DNA of 64,000 bases from Caldifarciminota bacterium (GTDB lineage Bacteria; Hydrothermota; Tepidihabitantia; B3-TA06): the NCBI GenBank assembly GCA_016934635.1, contig JAFGSK010000003.1, positions 161,718 through 225,717 of the forward strand, read 5' to 3'. Below are positions 25,089 through 33,263 of this stretch, piece after piece (position 1 is the stretch's first letter; each line of letters opens with the position of its first letter). A program made the translations under genes and the position numbers. The notes beneath the pieces are model-generated. The model made no database searches, was not told the origin of the DNA, and saw only the letters and a program-made list of their open reading frames with translations.

Positions 25089-25105
25089 TTGGCACGCGAA
25101 TTGCT
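25089..25105 (+). promoter_or_regulatory. Sigma-54 (RpoN)-type -24/-12 promoter
   Basis: TTGGCACGCGAATTGCT matches the -24/-12 consensus (TTGGCACG-N4-TTGCT). GG at 25091-25092 and GC at 25103-25104 are separated by exactly 10 bases. Predicted transcription start is near 25116. The 150 bases upstream are AT-rich and include GACAGGTGTC at 24994-25003, a possible activator site. It could drive the STAS/receiver genes and a small RNA. Confidence 0.75.
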
Positions 25106-25115
25106 TCTGAATATA

Positions 25116-25237
25116 GTATGTCGGTAGATACGTGGAACACTGTGAGCGAAGAAGAGGTTGGTGAAGAAATTACGCCCTCCTCCCACACTTATCCTGTGGC
25201 TGTCGGGGATTCCTCGGCAGCCACATTTACTTTTTTC
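25116..25237 (+). ncRNA. Candidate sigma-54-driven small RNA or attenuated leader
   Basis: The predicted transcript runs from about 25116 to a terminator-like element. A 13-bp stem (25196-25208 with 25212-25224, two wobble pairs, 3-base loop) is followed by ATTTACTTTTTTC. A C-rich stretch CCCTCCTCCC at 25175-25184, complementary to Shine-Dalgarno sequences, lies before the stem. If termination is efficient the product is an RNA of about 120 bases; if partial, it is an attenuator of the STAS/receiver genes downstream. The ORF reading through this region (25118-25525) has no recognisable protein features. Confidence 0.45.
25196..25237 (+). terminator. Terminator-like hairpin between the RpoN promoter and the STAS gene
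   Basis: GTGGCTGTCGGGG at 25196-25208 pairs with CCTCGGCAGCCAC at 25212-25224 with two G-U wobbles, and is followed by ATTTACTTTTTTC. It lies inside the span of the transcript rather than after a gene, so it acts either as the end of a small RNA or as an attenuator. Confidence 0.65.
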
Positions 25238-25502
25238 AAAAGGGGTAGAATGCAGAAATTCCACGGGTCCCTACCGCACAAGTGGAGATTAAGGTGTCCT
25301 GGTCGCACAGATACTTTCCCAGCCACACCACGGGTTCCTTGGCTATTTAAGATGTGCGTTCACCAGAGTCACTGCGGCGTTACCGGATTCCCAAAAGAGG
25401 CAGAGGTAACGATGTGGGGTGGACATCCGGGACACCTTTTTCCACTTTATACACGAGATCTCAAACCTGATCTTGAGGCGGGGATGAAATATAGGCTAAA
25501 TC
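25238..25502. other. Intergenic leader with no supported gene
   Basis: About 265 bases separate the hairpin from the STAS gene. An open frame on the plus strand runs through it, but the translation is rich in Cys, His and Trp with no strand or helix pattern. GGTGTCC (25291-25297) and GGGACACC (25428-25435) are complementary in their cores and recall the GACAGGTGTC upstream of the promoter. I see no other structure. Confidence 0.45.
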
Positions 25503-25931
25503 GTGAAGAAACTTGCCTTCTTTGAAAACGGGATATGTAATATTTGTCTGGAGGGATTACCAGAGGCATTAGAGATCGAGAATATTATTGAAGAGTATGT
25601 TCTTAACGTAGAGTTGCTTCCAAATCCACTTAAGTTGATATTTATAGATATCTCAGGCTTAGTCCATATGGGAGTTCGCAGCAGACAGGTTTTTTCCGAG
25701 CTTTTAATACAGGCTTCAAGACATTACGAAGGCAAGATAGAACTTATAGTAGCCGGAGGATCACTCAATCTTCGTCGCTACATTCAACTTTTCTGTAAAG
25801 GGATAGGTTTTCGGGAGAGAAGCCATATCTTTGCTACCCTCGAGGAGGCTCAGACTTGGATAGAGAGCCGATTTGGCAAGGAGCCTTCGGTGGAAAATAC
25901 AGCTTTCTATCTAAAGGAACAGACAGCGTAG
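25503..25931 (+). CDS. STAS/SpoIIAA-like domain protein
   Basis: The 142-residue protein has the fold pattern of STAS domains, used in anti-sigma-factor antagonists: strand 'LKLIFIDISGLVHMGV' corresponds to the 'IDLSGV..IDSSG' loop, followed by helices and 'KIELIVAGGS'. The phosphorylatable Ser of SpoIIAA is not evident: the loop reads SGLVHMG, so it may not be phosphorylated in the usual way. The start is GTG at 25503. A receiver protein starts 5 bases after its stop, and the pair probably forms a small signalling unit driven from the RpoN-type promoter. Confidence 0.62.
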   Translation: MKKLAFFENGICNICLEGLPEALEIENIIEEYVLNVELLPNPLKLIFIDISGLVHMGVRSRQVFSELLIQASRHYEGKIELIVAGGSLNLRRYIQLFCKGIGFRERSHIFATLEEAQTWIESRFGKEPSVENTAFYLKEQTA

Positions 25932-25935
25932 TCTA

Positions 25936-26295
25936 GTGGCCCCAATTCTGATTGTCGATGACGAGATAGCTTTTACAACGGTAGTATCCAAAATGCTCGC
26001 TTCGCAAGGGTATGTTGCGGAGGTGGCCAATTCCGGAAAGAAAGCTCTATCCATGTTGGAATCGAAGGAATACGATCTCGTAATAACCGATTTGAATATG
26101 CCTGGTATGGATGGATTAGAGTTGATTCGTAAGATCCGTGAGTCTTTAGGGAACCAGCGGATTATCGTAGTTACCGGATATCCTTCCCAAGATTCACATT
26201 CCGATGCCGTAAAACTCGGTGTTCTAAATTATATTGTCAAACCGTTTGTACCTGACCAATTTATTGAGATATTGAATCAGGCCATAGCTAATTGA
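25936..26295 (+). CDS. Stand-alone CheY-like receiver protein
   Basis: The 119-residue single-domain response regulator has acidic Asp8-Asp9 (VDDE), phosphoacceptor Asp52 (VITDLNMPG), a Thr/Gly in VTGYPS and a Lys in VKPF. There is no output domain, so it must act by protein-protein contact, perhaps with the STAS-like protein encoded immediately upstream or a histidine kinase elsewhere. The start is GTG at 25936, five bases after the stop of the STAS gene. Function is inferred from the family. Confidence 0.88.
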   Translation: MAPILIVDDEIAFTTVVSKMLASQGYVAEVANSGKKALSMLESKEYDLVITDLNMPGMDGLELIRKIRESLGNQRIIVVTGYPSQDSHSDAVKLGVLNYIVKPFVPDQFIEILNQAIAN

Positions 26296-26368
26296 AAAAT
26301 AATCCCTCAGGAAACAATGGAATATTAAGGGGAGTGATTCTTTATTATACGCCAATCCTTATGAAAGG

Positions 26369-26396
26369 TTGACACTAAACCCGCCTTCTGTATAAT
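26369..26396 (+). promoter_or_regulatory. Promoter of the V/A-ATPase operon, near-leaderless
   Basis: TTGACA (26369-26374) and perfect TATAAT (26391-26396) with a 16-base spacer; only 8 bases (CGCAAAGA) separate the -10 from the ATG at 26405. No Shine-Dalgarno sequence is present. Confidence 0.85.
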
Positions 26397-26404
26397 CGCA
26401 AAGA

Positions 26405-27391
26405 ATGGTCGCCTATACCCCCTCTGAGGATACTCGGTACGCTTTTGCAGTCGGCAGGGTTCGAGCAAGAGAAGCATTGATGCTCACCCGTTCCCAGTTC
26501 GATCGGCTTGCGGACATGCGTAGCGAGACCCAGATATTATCGGCCCTGGCCGACAGCCCTTACGGCGAGGTCCGGGCAACCGACATCGATACCATGCTTA
26601 CTACCGCTGCAGCCGAAGAGGAGGCTTTTTTTTCACGTTATCTCATCGAGGAAACCCTGGCAGGATTTTTCCGCGCCCCGGATCTCGCGGGAAACCTCAA
26701 ATGGGCGTTAAGAAAGCATTACGGGGCAGAACCGGATGAGAATCTCTTTATCCAAGAAGGCTCGCCTTCTCAAACAGAATTCGCCAGGATGCTTTCGGGC
26801 GAGGTAACCTTACTCCCTGATTGGCTTTCACAGGCGGCAGGAGAGGCGGTGGCAGCTTACTATGAGAATCCGGATCCCGCCTCAATAGATATTATTATCG
26901 ACAAGATCCTGGTGGAGCATCAACACGGATTAAGCGAGGGGTATTCGTTCCTGACTTGTCTGCTTTCCCTGGCAGTTGATTCAGTAAACCTCCTTACCTT
27001 GCTGCGACTCAGGATCGCGGATGAGGACTGGGAGAGTTTCGAGAAGGCTTTCCTCCCTCACGGTGAAGTGAAGGTTGAAAGATTCAAGGCCTGGTGGGAT
27101 GCCGGACCCCAGACATGGGCCACTGAGATTGTAAAAACCGACAGGTTTTCAAGGCTTACCGAAGGGCTGCGAGAGGTAGCCGATAGTTTTCTACCGCTCG
27201 AGCGACAGGTAAAGGAGCAGGAGATCGAGTTCTTGCTTACCGCACGCCGCCTGACCTTCGGTTACGAACCATTGGTCGGGTATGCCTTGCTCAAGCGTGA
27301 AGAGCGGCTTAATATAGGTCGTGTTGCCGCAGGCTTGCGCTACGGACTCCAGCCTGAAACTATAAGGGGCTCGATTGCCTGGTACTACTGA
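26405..27391 (+). CDS. ntpC: V/A-type ATPase subunit C (d-type, central-stalk adaptor)
   Basis: The 328-residue soluble, helix-rich protein has the pattern of V-type ATP synthase subunit C/AC39: 'AVGRVRAREALMLTRSQFDRL' at the start, tandem three-helix repeats, 'FLTCLLSLAVDSVNLLTLLRLR' near 190 and 'EQEIEFLLTARRLTFGYEPLVGYALLKR' before the C-terminus. It links the membrane rotor to the central shaft. It heads a C-F-A-B-D order. The ATG at 26405 is 8 bases downstream of a consensus -10, so translation should start on an mRNA with almost no leader. The stop overlaps the F gene start by 17 bases. Confidence 0.88.
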   Translation: MVAYTPSEDTRYAFAVGRVRAREALMLTRSQFDRLADMRSETQILSALADSPYGEVRATDIDTMLTTAAAEEEAFFSRYLIEETLAGFFRAPDLAGNLKWALRKHYGAEPDENLFIQEGSPSQTEFARMLSGEVTLLPDWLSQAAGEAVAAYYENPDPASIDIIIDKILVEHQHGLSEGYSFLTCLLSLAVDSVNLLTLLRLRIADEDWESFEKAFLPHGEVKVERFKAWWDAGPQTWATEIVKTDRFSRLTEGLREVADSFLPLERQVKEQEIEFLLTARRLTFGYEPLVGYALLKREERLNIGRVAAGLRYGLQPETIRGSIAWYY

Positions 27392-27701
27392 GATATGCAT
27401 CCTCGGACCCAGGGAGCTCGTCGAGCCATTCCGCGGAGTGGGGCTGGATGAGGTTAGGGCAGACTCCTCGAATGTTGCTCAGAAGGCTAAAGAACTTTCA
27501 GTATCCCGTTACAAGATTGTCTTCTACGCCGAGGAGTTCTATCCGGCGCTTCGGGAGTTTCTGTTGAAACGTACCGGCAGCGTTTTTCCCACCTTCGTAC
27601 CCATCCCATCGATGGGCGAAGGTGAGCGTTACGCAACAGAGAGATTGAAAGAATTGATTAAAAAAGCCATCGGAGTAGACGTCTACCTGGAGGTCGAGTG
27701 A
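27375..27701 (+). CDS. ntpF: V/A-type ATPase subunit F
   Basis: The 108-residue subunit F of the central stalk has 'TEICILGPRELVEPFRGVGLDEV' like the family's 'IAVIGDxDxVxGFRLAG', a Rossmann-like alpha/beta fold and a terminal helix 'RYATERLKELIKKAIG'. The start is taken as TTG at 27375, with AAGGGG before it, since family members start about five residues before the first strand. It overlaps subunit C upstream, and its TGA overlaps the GTG start of subunit A (GTGA). Confidence 0.85.
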   Translation: MPGTTEICILGPRELVEPFRGVGLDEVRADSSNVAQKAKELSVSRYKIVFYAEEFYPALREFLLKRTGSVFPTFVPIPSMGEGERYATERLKELIKKAIGVDVYLEVE

Positions 27702-29470
27702 AGAAAGAAGATGTAGGCAGAATAGTGAAGGTTGCCGGCCCTCTGGTTATTGCCGAGGGCATGAGCACGTCGCGGATGTACGACGTGGTTAAGGTATCAG
27801 ACAAACGACTTGTCGGCGAGATCATCGAACTGGAAGGTGATCGAGCCTCTATCCAGGTTTACGAGGAAACAGGCGGAATCGGTCCTGGGGAAGCGGTATA
27901 CCCAACCCATGAGCCGCTTTCAGTGGAACTGGGTCCTGGTATGGTTGAGGGGATATACGACGGCATCCAGCGCCCGCTGCCGGGGATCGCCCGTGAAACC
28001 GGCGCCTTCATCACCCGCGGGGTAGAACTTCCCGCACTGCCCAGGGACAGGAAGTGGAATTTTGTCCCGACCGTCTCGAAGGGCGCCAAGGTCACTGGAG
28101 GCGATATAATCGGAACGGTCGCGGAAACCGTGATCATCGAGCACCGGATAATGCTGCCCCCTGACCTGGAAGGTGAGATCGTTGAAATAAAAAAGGGTTC
28201 CTTCACGGTTGAGGAGCCTGTGGCCGTAGTCAAGACACCTGAAGGCGGGAAGGTTCCAGTGACCATGATGCAGCGCTGGCCTGTGCGTCAGCCCAGGCCG
28301 TACAAGCGCAAGCGTACCCCACACGAGATACTTTCAACGGGTCAGCGGATTATCGACACCTTCTTTCCCTTGGGTAAGGGGGGTACAGCCTGCGTTCCCG
28401 GTCCGTTCGGTTCGGGCAAGACGGTTATCCAGCATCAGCTTGCAAAGTGGGCAGATGCAGAGGTTATCGTGTACGTAGGGTGCGGTGAGCGGGGCAACGA
28501 GATGACCGACGTGCTCATCGAGTTCCCCGAGCTCCGTGACCCGAAATCGGGTGAGGCGTTGATGAAAAGAACGGTCCTCATCGCCAACACCTCCAACATG
28601 CCTGTGGCCGCCCGTGAGGCCTCGGTGTATACCGGCATTACAATCGCGGAGTACTTCAGGGACATGGGTTACTCGGTTGCCCTGATGGCCGACTCGACCT
28701 CCCGCTGGGCAGAGGCTATGCGAGAAATCTCAGGCAGGCTCGAGGAGATGCCCGGCGAGGAAGGATACCCTGCGTACCTGTCGGCCAAGATCGCCGAGTT
28801 CTACGAGCGTGCCGGTCTGGTGGACTGCCTTGGTTCGAATGAAAGGAAGGGTGCGCTTTCTGCAATCGGTGCGGTTTCGCCTCCTGGCGGCGATCTGTCT
28901 GATCCGGTTGTCCAGGCCACCTTGCGGGTGGTCAAGGTGTTCTGGTCTCTCGAGGCCGCCCTTGCATACGCCCGGCACTTCCCGGCAATCTCCTGGCTCC
29001 GTTCCTACTCGCTTTACAAAGACGCGGTGGCCGATTCTGTCCGGGACACACTTGGAATGAAATACCTCGAAGACTCGAAAGAGGCGATGAGGATACTTCA
29101 GGAGGAGGACGAACTTGCCGAGATAGTTCGGCTCATCGGCCTGGACGCCCTCTCTCCAAAGGAACGCCTCACCATGGAGGCCGCTCGTTCCATCCGGGAA
29201 GATTTCCTGCACCAGAACGCGTTTCACGAGATAGACACTTACGCCAGTCTTGATAAGCAGGCCAAGATGCTTTCCGTAGTACTCCGGTACCACAAGGAGG
29301 CCCTGAAGGCTTTAGATTCAGGGTCCTCGCTCGAGGACTTGATCGATCTGGAGACCCGTGAGAAGATAGCCCGCGCGCGCTATCTGCCCGAGTCGGAAAG
29401 TAAAGCCATACCGAAAATCGAAGAAGAGATTGCCTCAGAAATTGCTTCCTTGAAAAAGGAGGTTGTATAA
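27698..29470 (+). CDS. ntpA: V/A-type ATPase catalytic subunit A
   Basis: The 590-residue catalytic subunit has GPFGSGKT (residues 235-242, P-loop), the catalytic '[11 protein letters not shown]' (Glu in GERGNEM), '[29 protein letters not shown]', and '[17 protein letters not shown]' near 400. The non-homologous insertion typical of A subunits lies before the P-loop. With subunit B it forms the A3B3 head and works as a proton- or sodium-translocating ATP synthase or pump. The start is GTG at 27698, overlapping the F stop. The head and central stalk genes are here, while the proteolipid, I and E/H subunits are absent. Confidence 0.96.
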   Translation: MKKEDVGRIVKVAGPLVIAEGMSTSRMYDVVKVSDKRLVGEIIELEGDRASIQVYEETGGIGPGEAVYPTHEPLSVELGPGMVEGIYDGIQRPLPGIARETGAFITRGVELPALPRDRKWNFVPTVSKGAKVTGGDIIGTVAETVIIEHRIMLPPDLEGEIVEIKKGSFTVEEPVAVVKTPEGGKVPVTMMQRWPVRQPRPYKRKRTPHEILSTGQRIIDTFFPLGKGGTACVPGPFGSGKTVIQHQLAKWADAEVIVYVGCGERGNEMTDVLIEFPELRDPKSGEALMKRTVLIANTSNMPVAAREASVYTGITIAEYFRDMGYSVALMADSTSRWAEAMREISGRLEEMPGEEGYPAYLSAKIAEFYERAGLVDCLGSNERKGALSAIGAVSPPGGDLSDPVVQATLRVVKVFWSLEAALAYARHFPAISWLRSYSLYKDAVADSVRDTLGMKYLEDSKEAMRILQEEDELAEIVRLIGLDALSPKERLTMEAARSIREDFLHQNAFHEIDTYASLDKQAKMLSVVLRYHKEALKALDSGSSLEDLIDLETREKIARARYLPESESKAIPKIEEEIASEIASLKKEVV

Positions 29471-30978
29471 TGGTCCGTAACACCCGTACCCGTAACACAC
29501 CTCCCCGTAAAACCCGTAACACACCTGCTCGCAAAACACACCCAGGGGAAAGAAATAAAGACACCAGGAAGTCCGGCATCATCGACTACCAGACCATCTC
29601 GTCGGTTGCAGGCCCCTTGCTCATGGTGGAAGGTGTGGAGGGCATCAAGTACGAGGAACTGGTGGAGATATTCCTCCCCTCAGGCGAGCGCCGCCGGGGA
29701 CGCGTGCTCGAGGTCAACCAGGACAAGGCCCTTATTCAGATATTCGAGGGTTCTGCCGGCATCGAGATCGGCCGGACAAGGGTGCGTTTCCTGGGCAAGG
29801 GCATAACCCTGGGTGTATCGGAGGAGCTTTTAGGCCGGGTGTTCAACGGGCTCGGGCGTCCGCGCGACGACTCGCCGCCGGTTATCCCTGAAGAGTTCCG
29901 CGACATCAACGGCCTGCCCATCAACCCCTATGCCAGGGCGTACCCGAACGAGTTCATCCAGACAGGTATATCGTGCATCGACGGCCTGAATACCCTTGTT
30001 CGCGGTCAGAAGCTTCCCTTGTTCTCAGGCTCGGGTCTGCCTCACAACCGGATGGCCGCCCAGATCGCCAGACAGGCCAAGGTCCTGGGCGCGGAAGAGG
30101 AGTTCGCGGTCGTGTTCGGCGCAATGGGGATCACGTTCGAGGAGGCCCAGTTCTTCATAGACGACTTCCGCCGTACAGGCGCCCTGGAGCGCGCGGTTTT
30201 GTTCCTCAACCTTGCGGACGACCCAGCAATCGAACGCATCGCGACCCCGAGGGTGGCCTTCACCGCCGCAGAGTACCTTGCCTTTACCAAGAACTACCAT
30301 GTACTGGTCATCCTCACCGACCTTACCAACTACTGCGAGGCTTTGCGCGAGGTGTCGGCGGCCCGCAAGGAGATCCCAGGACGCCGCGGTTATCCGGGAT
30401 ACCTTTATACCGACCTTGCAACTATCTACGAACGCTCCGGACGTATCAAGGGTTCGGAGGGCTCGATAACCCTTATCCCTATCCTGACAATGCCTGAAGA
30501 CGACAAGACCCATCCCATACCCGATTTGACCGGTTACATCACCGAGGGCCAGATCATACTTTCGCGGGTTCTGCATCACAAGAACGTGTCCCCGCCGGTG
30601 GACGTTCTGCCTTCGCTTTCCCGTCTGAAGGACAAGGGAATAGGCAAGGGCAAGACCCGTGAGGATCACGCCGATCTTTTCAATCAGCTTTATGCAGGAT
30701 ACGCCCGGGGCAAGGAAGCTGCAGAGCTTGCCGTTATCCTGGGCGAGGCGGCCCTTACCGACATCGACAAGAAATTCATGAGGTTTGCCGAGGCCTTCGA
30801 GGCCCGATACGTATCCCAGGACGAGTACGAGGACCGCACGATCGAGGAGACCCTTGATCTGGGCTGGGAGCTTTTAGCGATGCTGCCCCGCTCCGAAATG
30901 AAGCGTGTGCGGGACGAGAATCTTGCCAAGTATTACGACAAGGCCGCTGCGAAGTTCAGCAAAAAAGAAGAGTCCTGA
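29470..30978 (+). CDS. ntpB: V/A-type ATPase subunit B with a repeat-derived basic N-terminal extension
   Basis: The 502-residue non-catalytic B subunit has '[27 protein letters not shown]' and '[20 protein letters not shown]' (degenerate P-loop as in all B subunits), with the conserved '[13 protein letters not shown]' and '[21 protein letters not shown]'. The first 36 residues are extra relative to the family and contain two copies of RNTPxRKT. The ATG at 29470 follows AAGGAGGTTGTATA and overlaps the A-gene stop, so the extension must be translated. It would project a basic tail from the head; its role is unknown. Confidence 0.93.
   Translation: MVRNTRTRNTPPRKTRNTPARKTHPGERNKDTRKSGIIDYQTISSVAGPLLMVEGVEGIKYEELVEIFLPSGERRRGRVLEVNQDKALIQIFEGSAGIEIGRTRVRFLGKGITLGVSEELLGRVFNGLGRPRDDSPPVIPEEFRDINGLPINPYARAYPNEFIQTGISCIDGLNTLVRGQKLPLFSGSGLPHNRMAAQIARQAKVLGAEEEFAVVFGAMGITFEEAQFFIDDFRRTGALERAVLFLNLADDPAIERIATPRVAFTAAEYLAFTKNYHVLVILTDLTNYCEALREVSAARKEIPGRRGYPGYLYTDLATIYERSGRIKGSEGSITLIPILTMPEDDKTHPIPDLTGYITEGQIILSRVLHHKNVSPPVDVLPSLSRLKDKGIGKGKTREDHADLFNQLYAGYARGKEAAELAVILGEAALTDIDKKFMRFAEAFEARYVSQDEYEDRTIEETLDLGWELLAMLPRSEMKRVRDENLAKYYDKAAAKFSKKEES
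29476..29538 (+). repeat. Tandem 24-bp repeat encoding the N-terminal extension of subunit B
   Basis: Two 24-bp units (29491-29514 and 29515-29538) start CGTAACACACCT and share most bases; a partial copy, CGTAACACCCGTACC, precedes them at 29476-29490. They encode (RNTPPRKT)(RNTPARKT). Their first 12 bases are identical. Confidence 0.85.
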
Positions 30979-31033
30979 TATTGTGAGATCATCACCGAAC
31001 ATGGCATCGGATTTTGTGAGAGCGGGTTAAACG

Positions 31034-31654
31034 ATGGCCAGGCTGAACGTTAACGCCACCCGGATGGAGCTCCTCAAGCTCAGAAAAAGGCTGGCCATAG
31101 CAGCGCGAGGGCACAAGCTACTCAAGGACAAGCTTGAGGAACTCATGCGCAACGTCTACTCCCTGATAGACGAGATACAGGTTATGCGCAAGGAGGTGGA
31201 GCAGGCGTTGAGAGGAGCCTTTGCCCGTTTTGCCCTTGCCAAGGCCCAGCGTGACCCCAGGGCCACCGACCTTGCAACCTCCCTTCCAGGGGTCAAGCTT
31301 TCCATTGAATCGGGGATTCGGCGTATCCTGAACGTGAAGGCTCCCACCTTTAAGCCCAGGCTGGAAGGCCGCATCCGCTGCTACGGTTTCCTTCAAACCT
31401 CAGGGGAACTGGATATGGCTCTCGGTGAGATAGTAAAGGTTCTTGAGAAGATGGTTCTTCTCGCCGAGAAGGAGAAAACACTCGAGCTTGTCGCAGAGGA
31501 GATCGAGCGAACCAGGCGAAGGGTGAACGCGCTCGAGTACGTGGTCATACCCAACATCACCGAAACCATCGCCTACATTAATCTTAAGCTCTCGGAGATG
31601 GAGCGCGGGAACCTTACCAGGCTCATGCGCATAAAAGAGATAATCAGGGGCTGA
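31034..31654 (+). CDS. ntpD: V/A-type ATPase subunit D (central shaft)
   Basis: The 206-residue coiled-coil shaft subunit has the family's N-terminal 'VNATRMELLKLRKRLAIAARGHKLLKDKLEEL' and the C-terminal 'RRRVNALEYVVIPNITETIAYINLKLSEMERG'. It rotates within the A3B3 head. The start ATG at 31034 has a weak ribosome site (GAGCGGG) and is 55 bases after subunit B; translation may be partly coupled. It is the last ATPase gene here. The VanZ gene follows after one base. Confidence 0.93.
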   Translation: MARLNVNATRMELLKLRKRLAIAARGHKLLKDKLEELMRNVYSLIDEIQVMRKEVEQALRGAFARFALAKAQRDPRATDLATSLPGVKLSIESGIRRILNVKAPTFKPRLEGRIRCYGFLQTSGELDMALGEIVKVLEKMVLLAEKEKTLELVAEEIERTRRRVNALEYVVIPNITETIAYINLKLSEMERGNLTRLMRIKEIIRG

Positions 31655-31655
31655 G

Positions 31656-32000
31656 GTGCAAAGGCACCACGTATACTTAATCCTGTGGGGACTGCTTCTG
31701 ATTTTCCTGTCCCTGATCCCTGGACGCCAGATGCCGCAGAGGCTCCACGTCGATAAACTCCTTCACCTGATTACCTTCGCTTATCTCGGCTATCTTGCCG
31801 CCCGCTCGATAGGGTGGTGGGGACTTGCAGTAGCCGTGGTATTCGGTATATTGAATGAGATTCTGCAGTTCGCAGCTCCAGAACGCGATGTCGCGGTCTG
31901 GGATTTCATAGCCAACGAGGCTGGCGTGGCTTTAGGCTTCGTTGTCGGGTTTTTGAGGAGGAGGTATTTAAGGAGGAGTCGTGCGCTTTCAACGGGTTAA
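31656..32000 (+). CDS. VanZ-family small membrane protein
   Basis: The 114-residue protein has about four transmembrane segments and the VanZ signature: 'LIPGRQMPQRLHVDKLLHLITFAYLGYLAA' and 'NEILQFAAPERDVAVWDFIANEAGVALG', where DKxxHxxxF and NExxQxxxPxRxxxxxDxxAN are the conserved polar residues. VanZ proteins are linked with envelope antibiotic tolerance, but the exact activity is unknown. The start is GTG at 31656, and the 3' end overlaps the start of hisS by 20 bases. Confidence 0.85.
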   Translation: MQRHHVYLILWGLLLIFLSLIPGRQMPQRLHVDKLLHLITFAYLGYLAARSIGWWGLAVAVVFGILNEILQFAAPERDVAVWDFIANEAGVALGFVVGFLRRRYLRRSRALSTG

Positions 32001-33234
32001 GGGAACGAGGGATATCCTTCCTCTAGAAGCCCTGGCCCGCAGGGAGTTGGAGCAGCTCGTGTTTTCGAGGTTAAGCAGGTCAGGCTTCCAGCCTATTCAC
32101 ACTCCGACGTTTGAAAAGTTCGAGCTTTACCAGCGTTCCACAGGCGAGTCATCCGACATCGTAATCAAGGAGATGTACCGGTTCCAGGACATGGGCGGAC
32201 GCGACCTTGCACTCAGACCCGAAGGTACGCCTTCGGTGATGCGCGCAATCCTTGAAAACCATATCAAGCTTCCCGTTCGCTTATGGTACTCGATGAGCAT
32301 GTTTCGCCAGGACAAGCCCCAGAAGGGCCGGTACCGCGAGCACACCCAGATAGGCGCCGAGATAGTGGGTGAGGCTGAACCCGAGGCGGATGCAGAACTC
32401 ATCAAGCTGGGTTTTGACCTGTTTTCCGAGATCGGGATAGATGGGATGTACATGGAACTCAACAGCATCGGCTGCAGGGAATGCAGACCCACCTACCAGG
32501 TTAAGCTGGTTAACTTCCTTAAGAAACATTCAAGCGAGATGTGCGAGGAGTGCAGGGTTCGCATGGAACGCAACCCCTTGCGGGTGTTTGATTGCAAGGT
32601 AGCCTCCTGCCAGGACATCCTGAAATCCGCACCTTCCCAGCGCGATCATCTCTGCAAAGAATGTAAGGAGCACTTCGATAAGGTCAAGAAGGGGATTTCT
32701 GCGTTTAATATACCTTACCAGGAGAACGACCGGCTTGTCCGGGGGCTGGATTACTACTCCCGCACCGTTATCGAGTTCAAGTCAACCTCTCTTGGCGCAC
32801 AGGATGCTGTATGCGGCGGAGGCCGCTACGATTACCTGGCCGAAGAGATGGGCGGACCTCATATCCCCGGAACCGGGTTCGCGTTCGGTGTAGAGCGCGC
32901 GCTCCTTGCAAGTAAGGGTGAGGGGATATTTACCTATGAGCAGCCGACCATTGCGCTCCTTATCCTGCCCCTTGGCTCCGATGCGACATCCTTTGCCCTT
33001 GATCTCGTGTTCAAGCTCCGCAAGGCAGGATTAGAAGCCCTTGTCGAGTTCCGTTCAGGCGGTCTTTCGAGGATGCTCAAGCGGGCCGCCTCCAGAAACG
33101 CCCGAAAGGTTCTTATAGTGGGCGAGGACGAGATGGCATCGGGGGTCTTCATCCTGCGCGACATGAAATCAGGGGAGCAGAGGGAGTTATCGTTCGAGGA
33201 ACTCATCGAGTCCCAGGACGCAGATAGTAGTTGA
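31981..33234 (+). CDS. hisS: Histidyl-tRNA synthetase
   Basis: The 417-residue class II aminoacyl-tRNA synthetase charges tRNA-His. Motif 2 is FRQDKPQKGRYREHTQIG, and the histidine-binding loops RGLDYYSRTVIEF and CGGGRYDYL are present, followed by an anticodon-binding domain (about 320-417). An insertion domain has four Cys pairs (GCRECRP, MCEECRVR, CQDI, LCKECKEH) as in bacterial enzymes. The start is GTG at 31981 behind AGGAGG, inside the 3' end of the VanZ gene. Confidence 0.96.
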   Translation: MRFQRVKGTRDILPLEALARRELEQLVFSRLSRSGFQPIHTPTFEKFELYQRSTGESSDIVIKEMYRFQDMGGRDLALRPEGTPSVMRAILENHIKLPVRLWYSMSMFRQDKPQKGRYREHTQIGAEIVGEAEPEADAELIKLGFDLFSEIGIDGMYMELNSIGCRECRPTYQVKLVNFLKKHSSEMCEECRVRMERNPLRVFDCKVASCQDILKSAPSQRDHLCKECKEHFDKVKKGISAFNIPYQENDRLVRGLDYYSRTVIEFKSTSLGAQDAVCGGGRYDYLAEEMGGPHIPGTGFAFGVERALLASKGEGIFTYEQPTIALLILPLGSDATSFALDLVFKLRKAGLEALVEFRSGGLSRMLKRAASRNARKVLIVGEDEMASGVFILRDMKSGEQRELSFEELIESQDADSS

Positions 33235-33258
33235 CAACCCTAGGTTATTACATAACAT
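33231..33258 (+). promoter_or_regulatory. Promoter of parAB, placed for leaderless transcription
   Basis: TTGACA (33231-33236) and TAACAT (33253-33258) with a 16-base spacer overlap the hisS stop codon. Five bases separate the -10 from the parA ATG. No Shine-Dalgarno sequence is present. Confidence 0.75.
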
Positions 33259-33263
33259 ACAGG

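Noticed and set aside
25415..25445. Second terminator-like hairpin before the STAS gene
   Set aside because: Only a 4-bp outer stem (GGTG/CACC) can form before the T-run, so it is too weak.
25118..25525. Open frame of about 135 codons downstream of the RpoN-type promoter
   Set aside because: It runs through the terminator-like stem, is rich in Cys, His and Trp without a domain pattern, and overlaps the better-supported STAS start. It is not claimed as a gene, though it cannot be ruled out.
27859..28324. Antisense open frames within ATPase subunit A
   Set aside because: They are shadows of a conserved gene; no ribosome sites or protein features.
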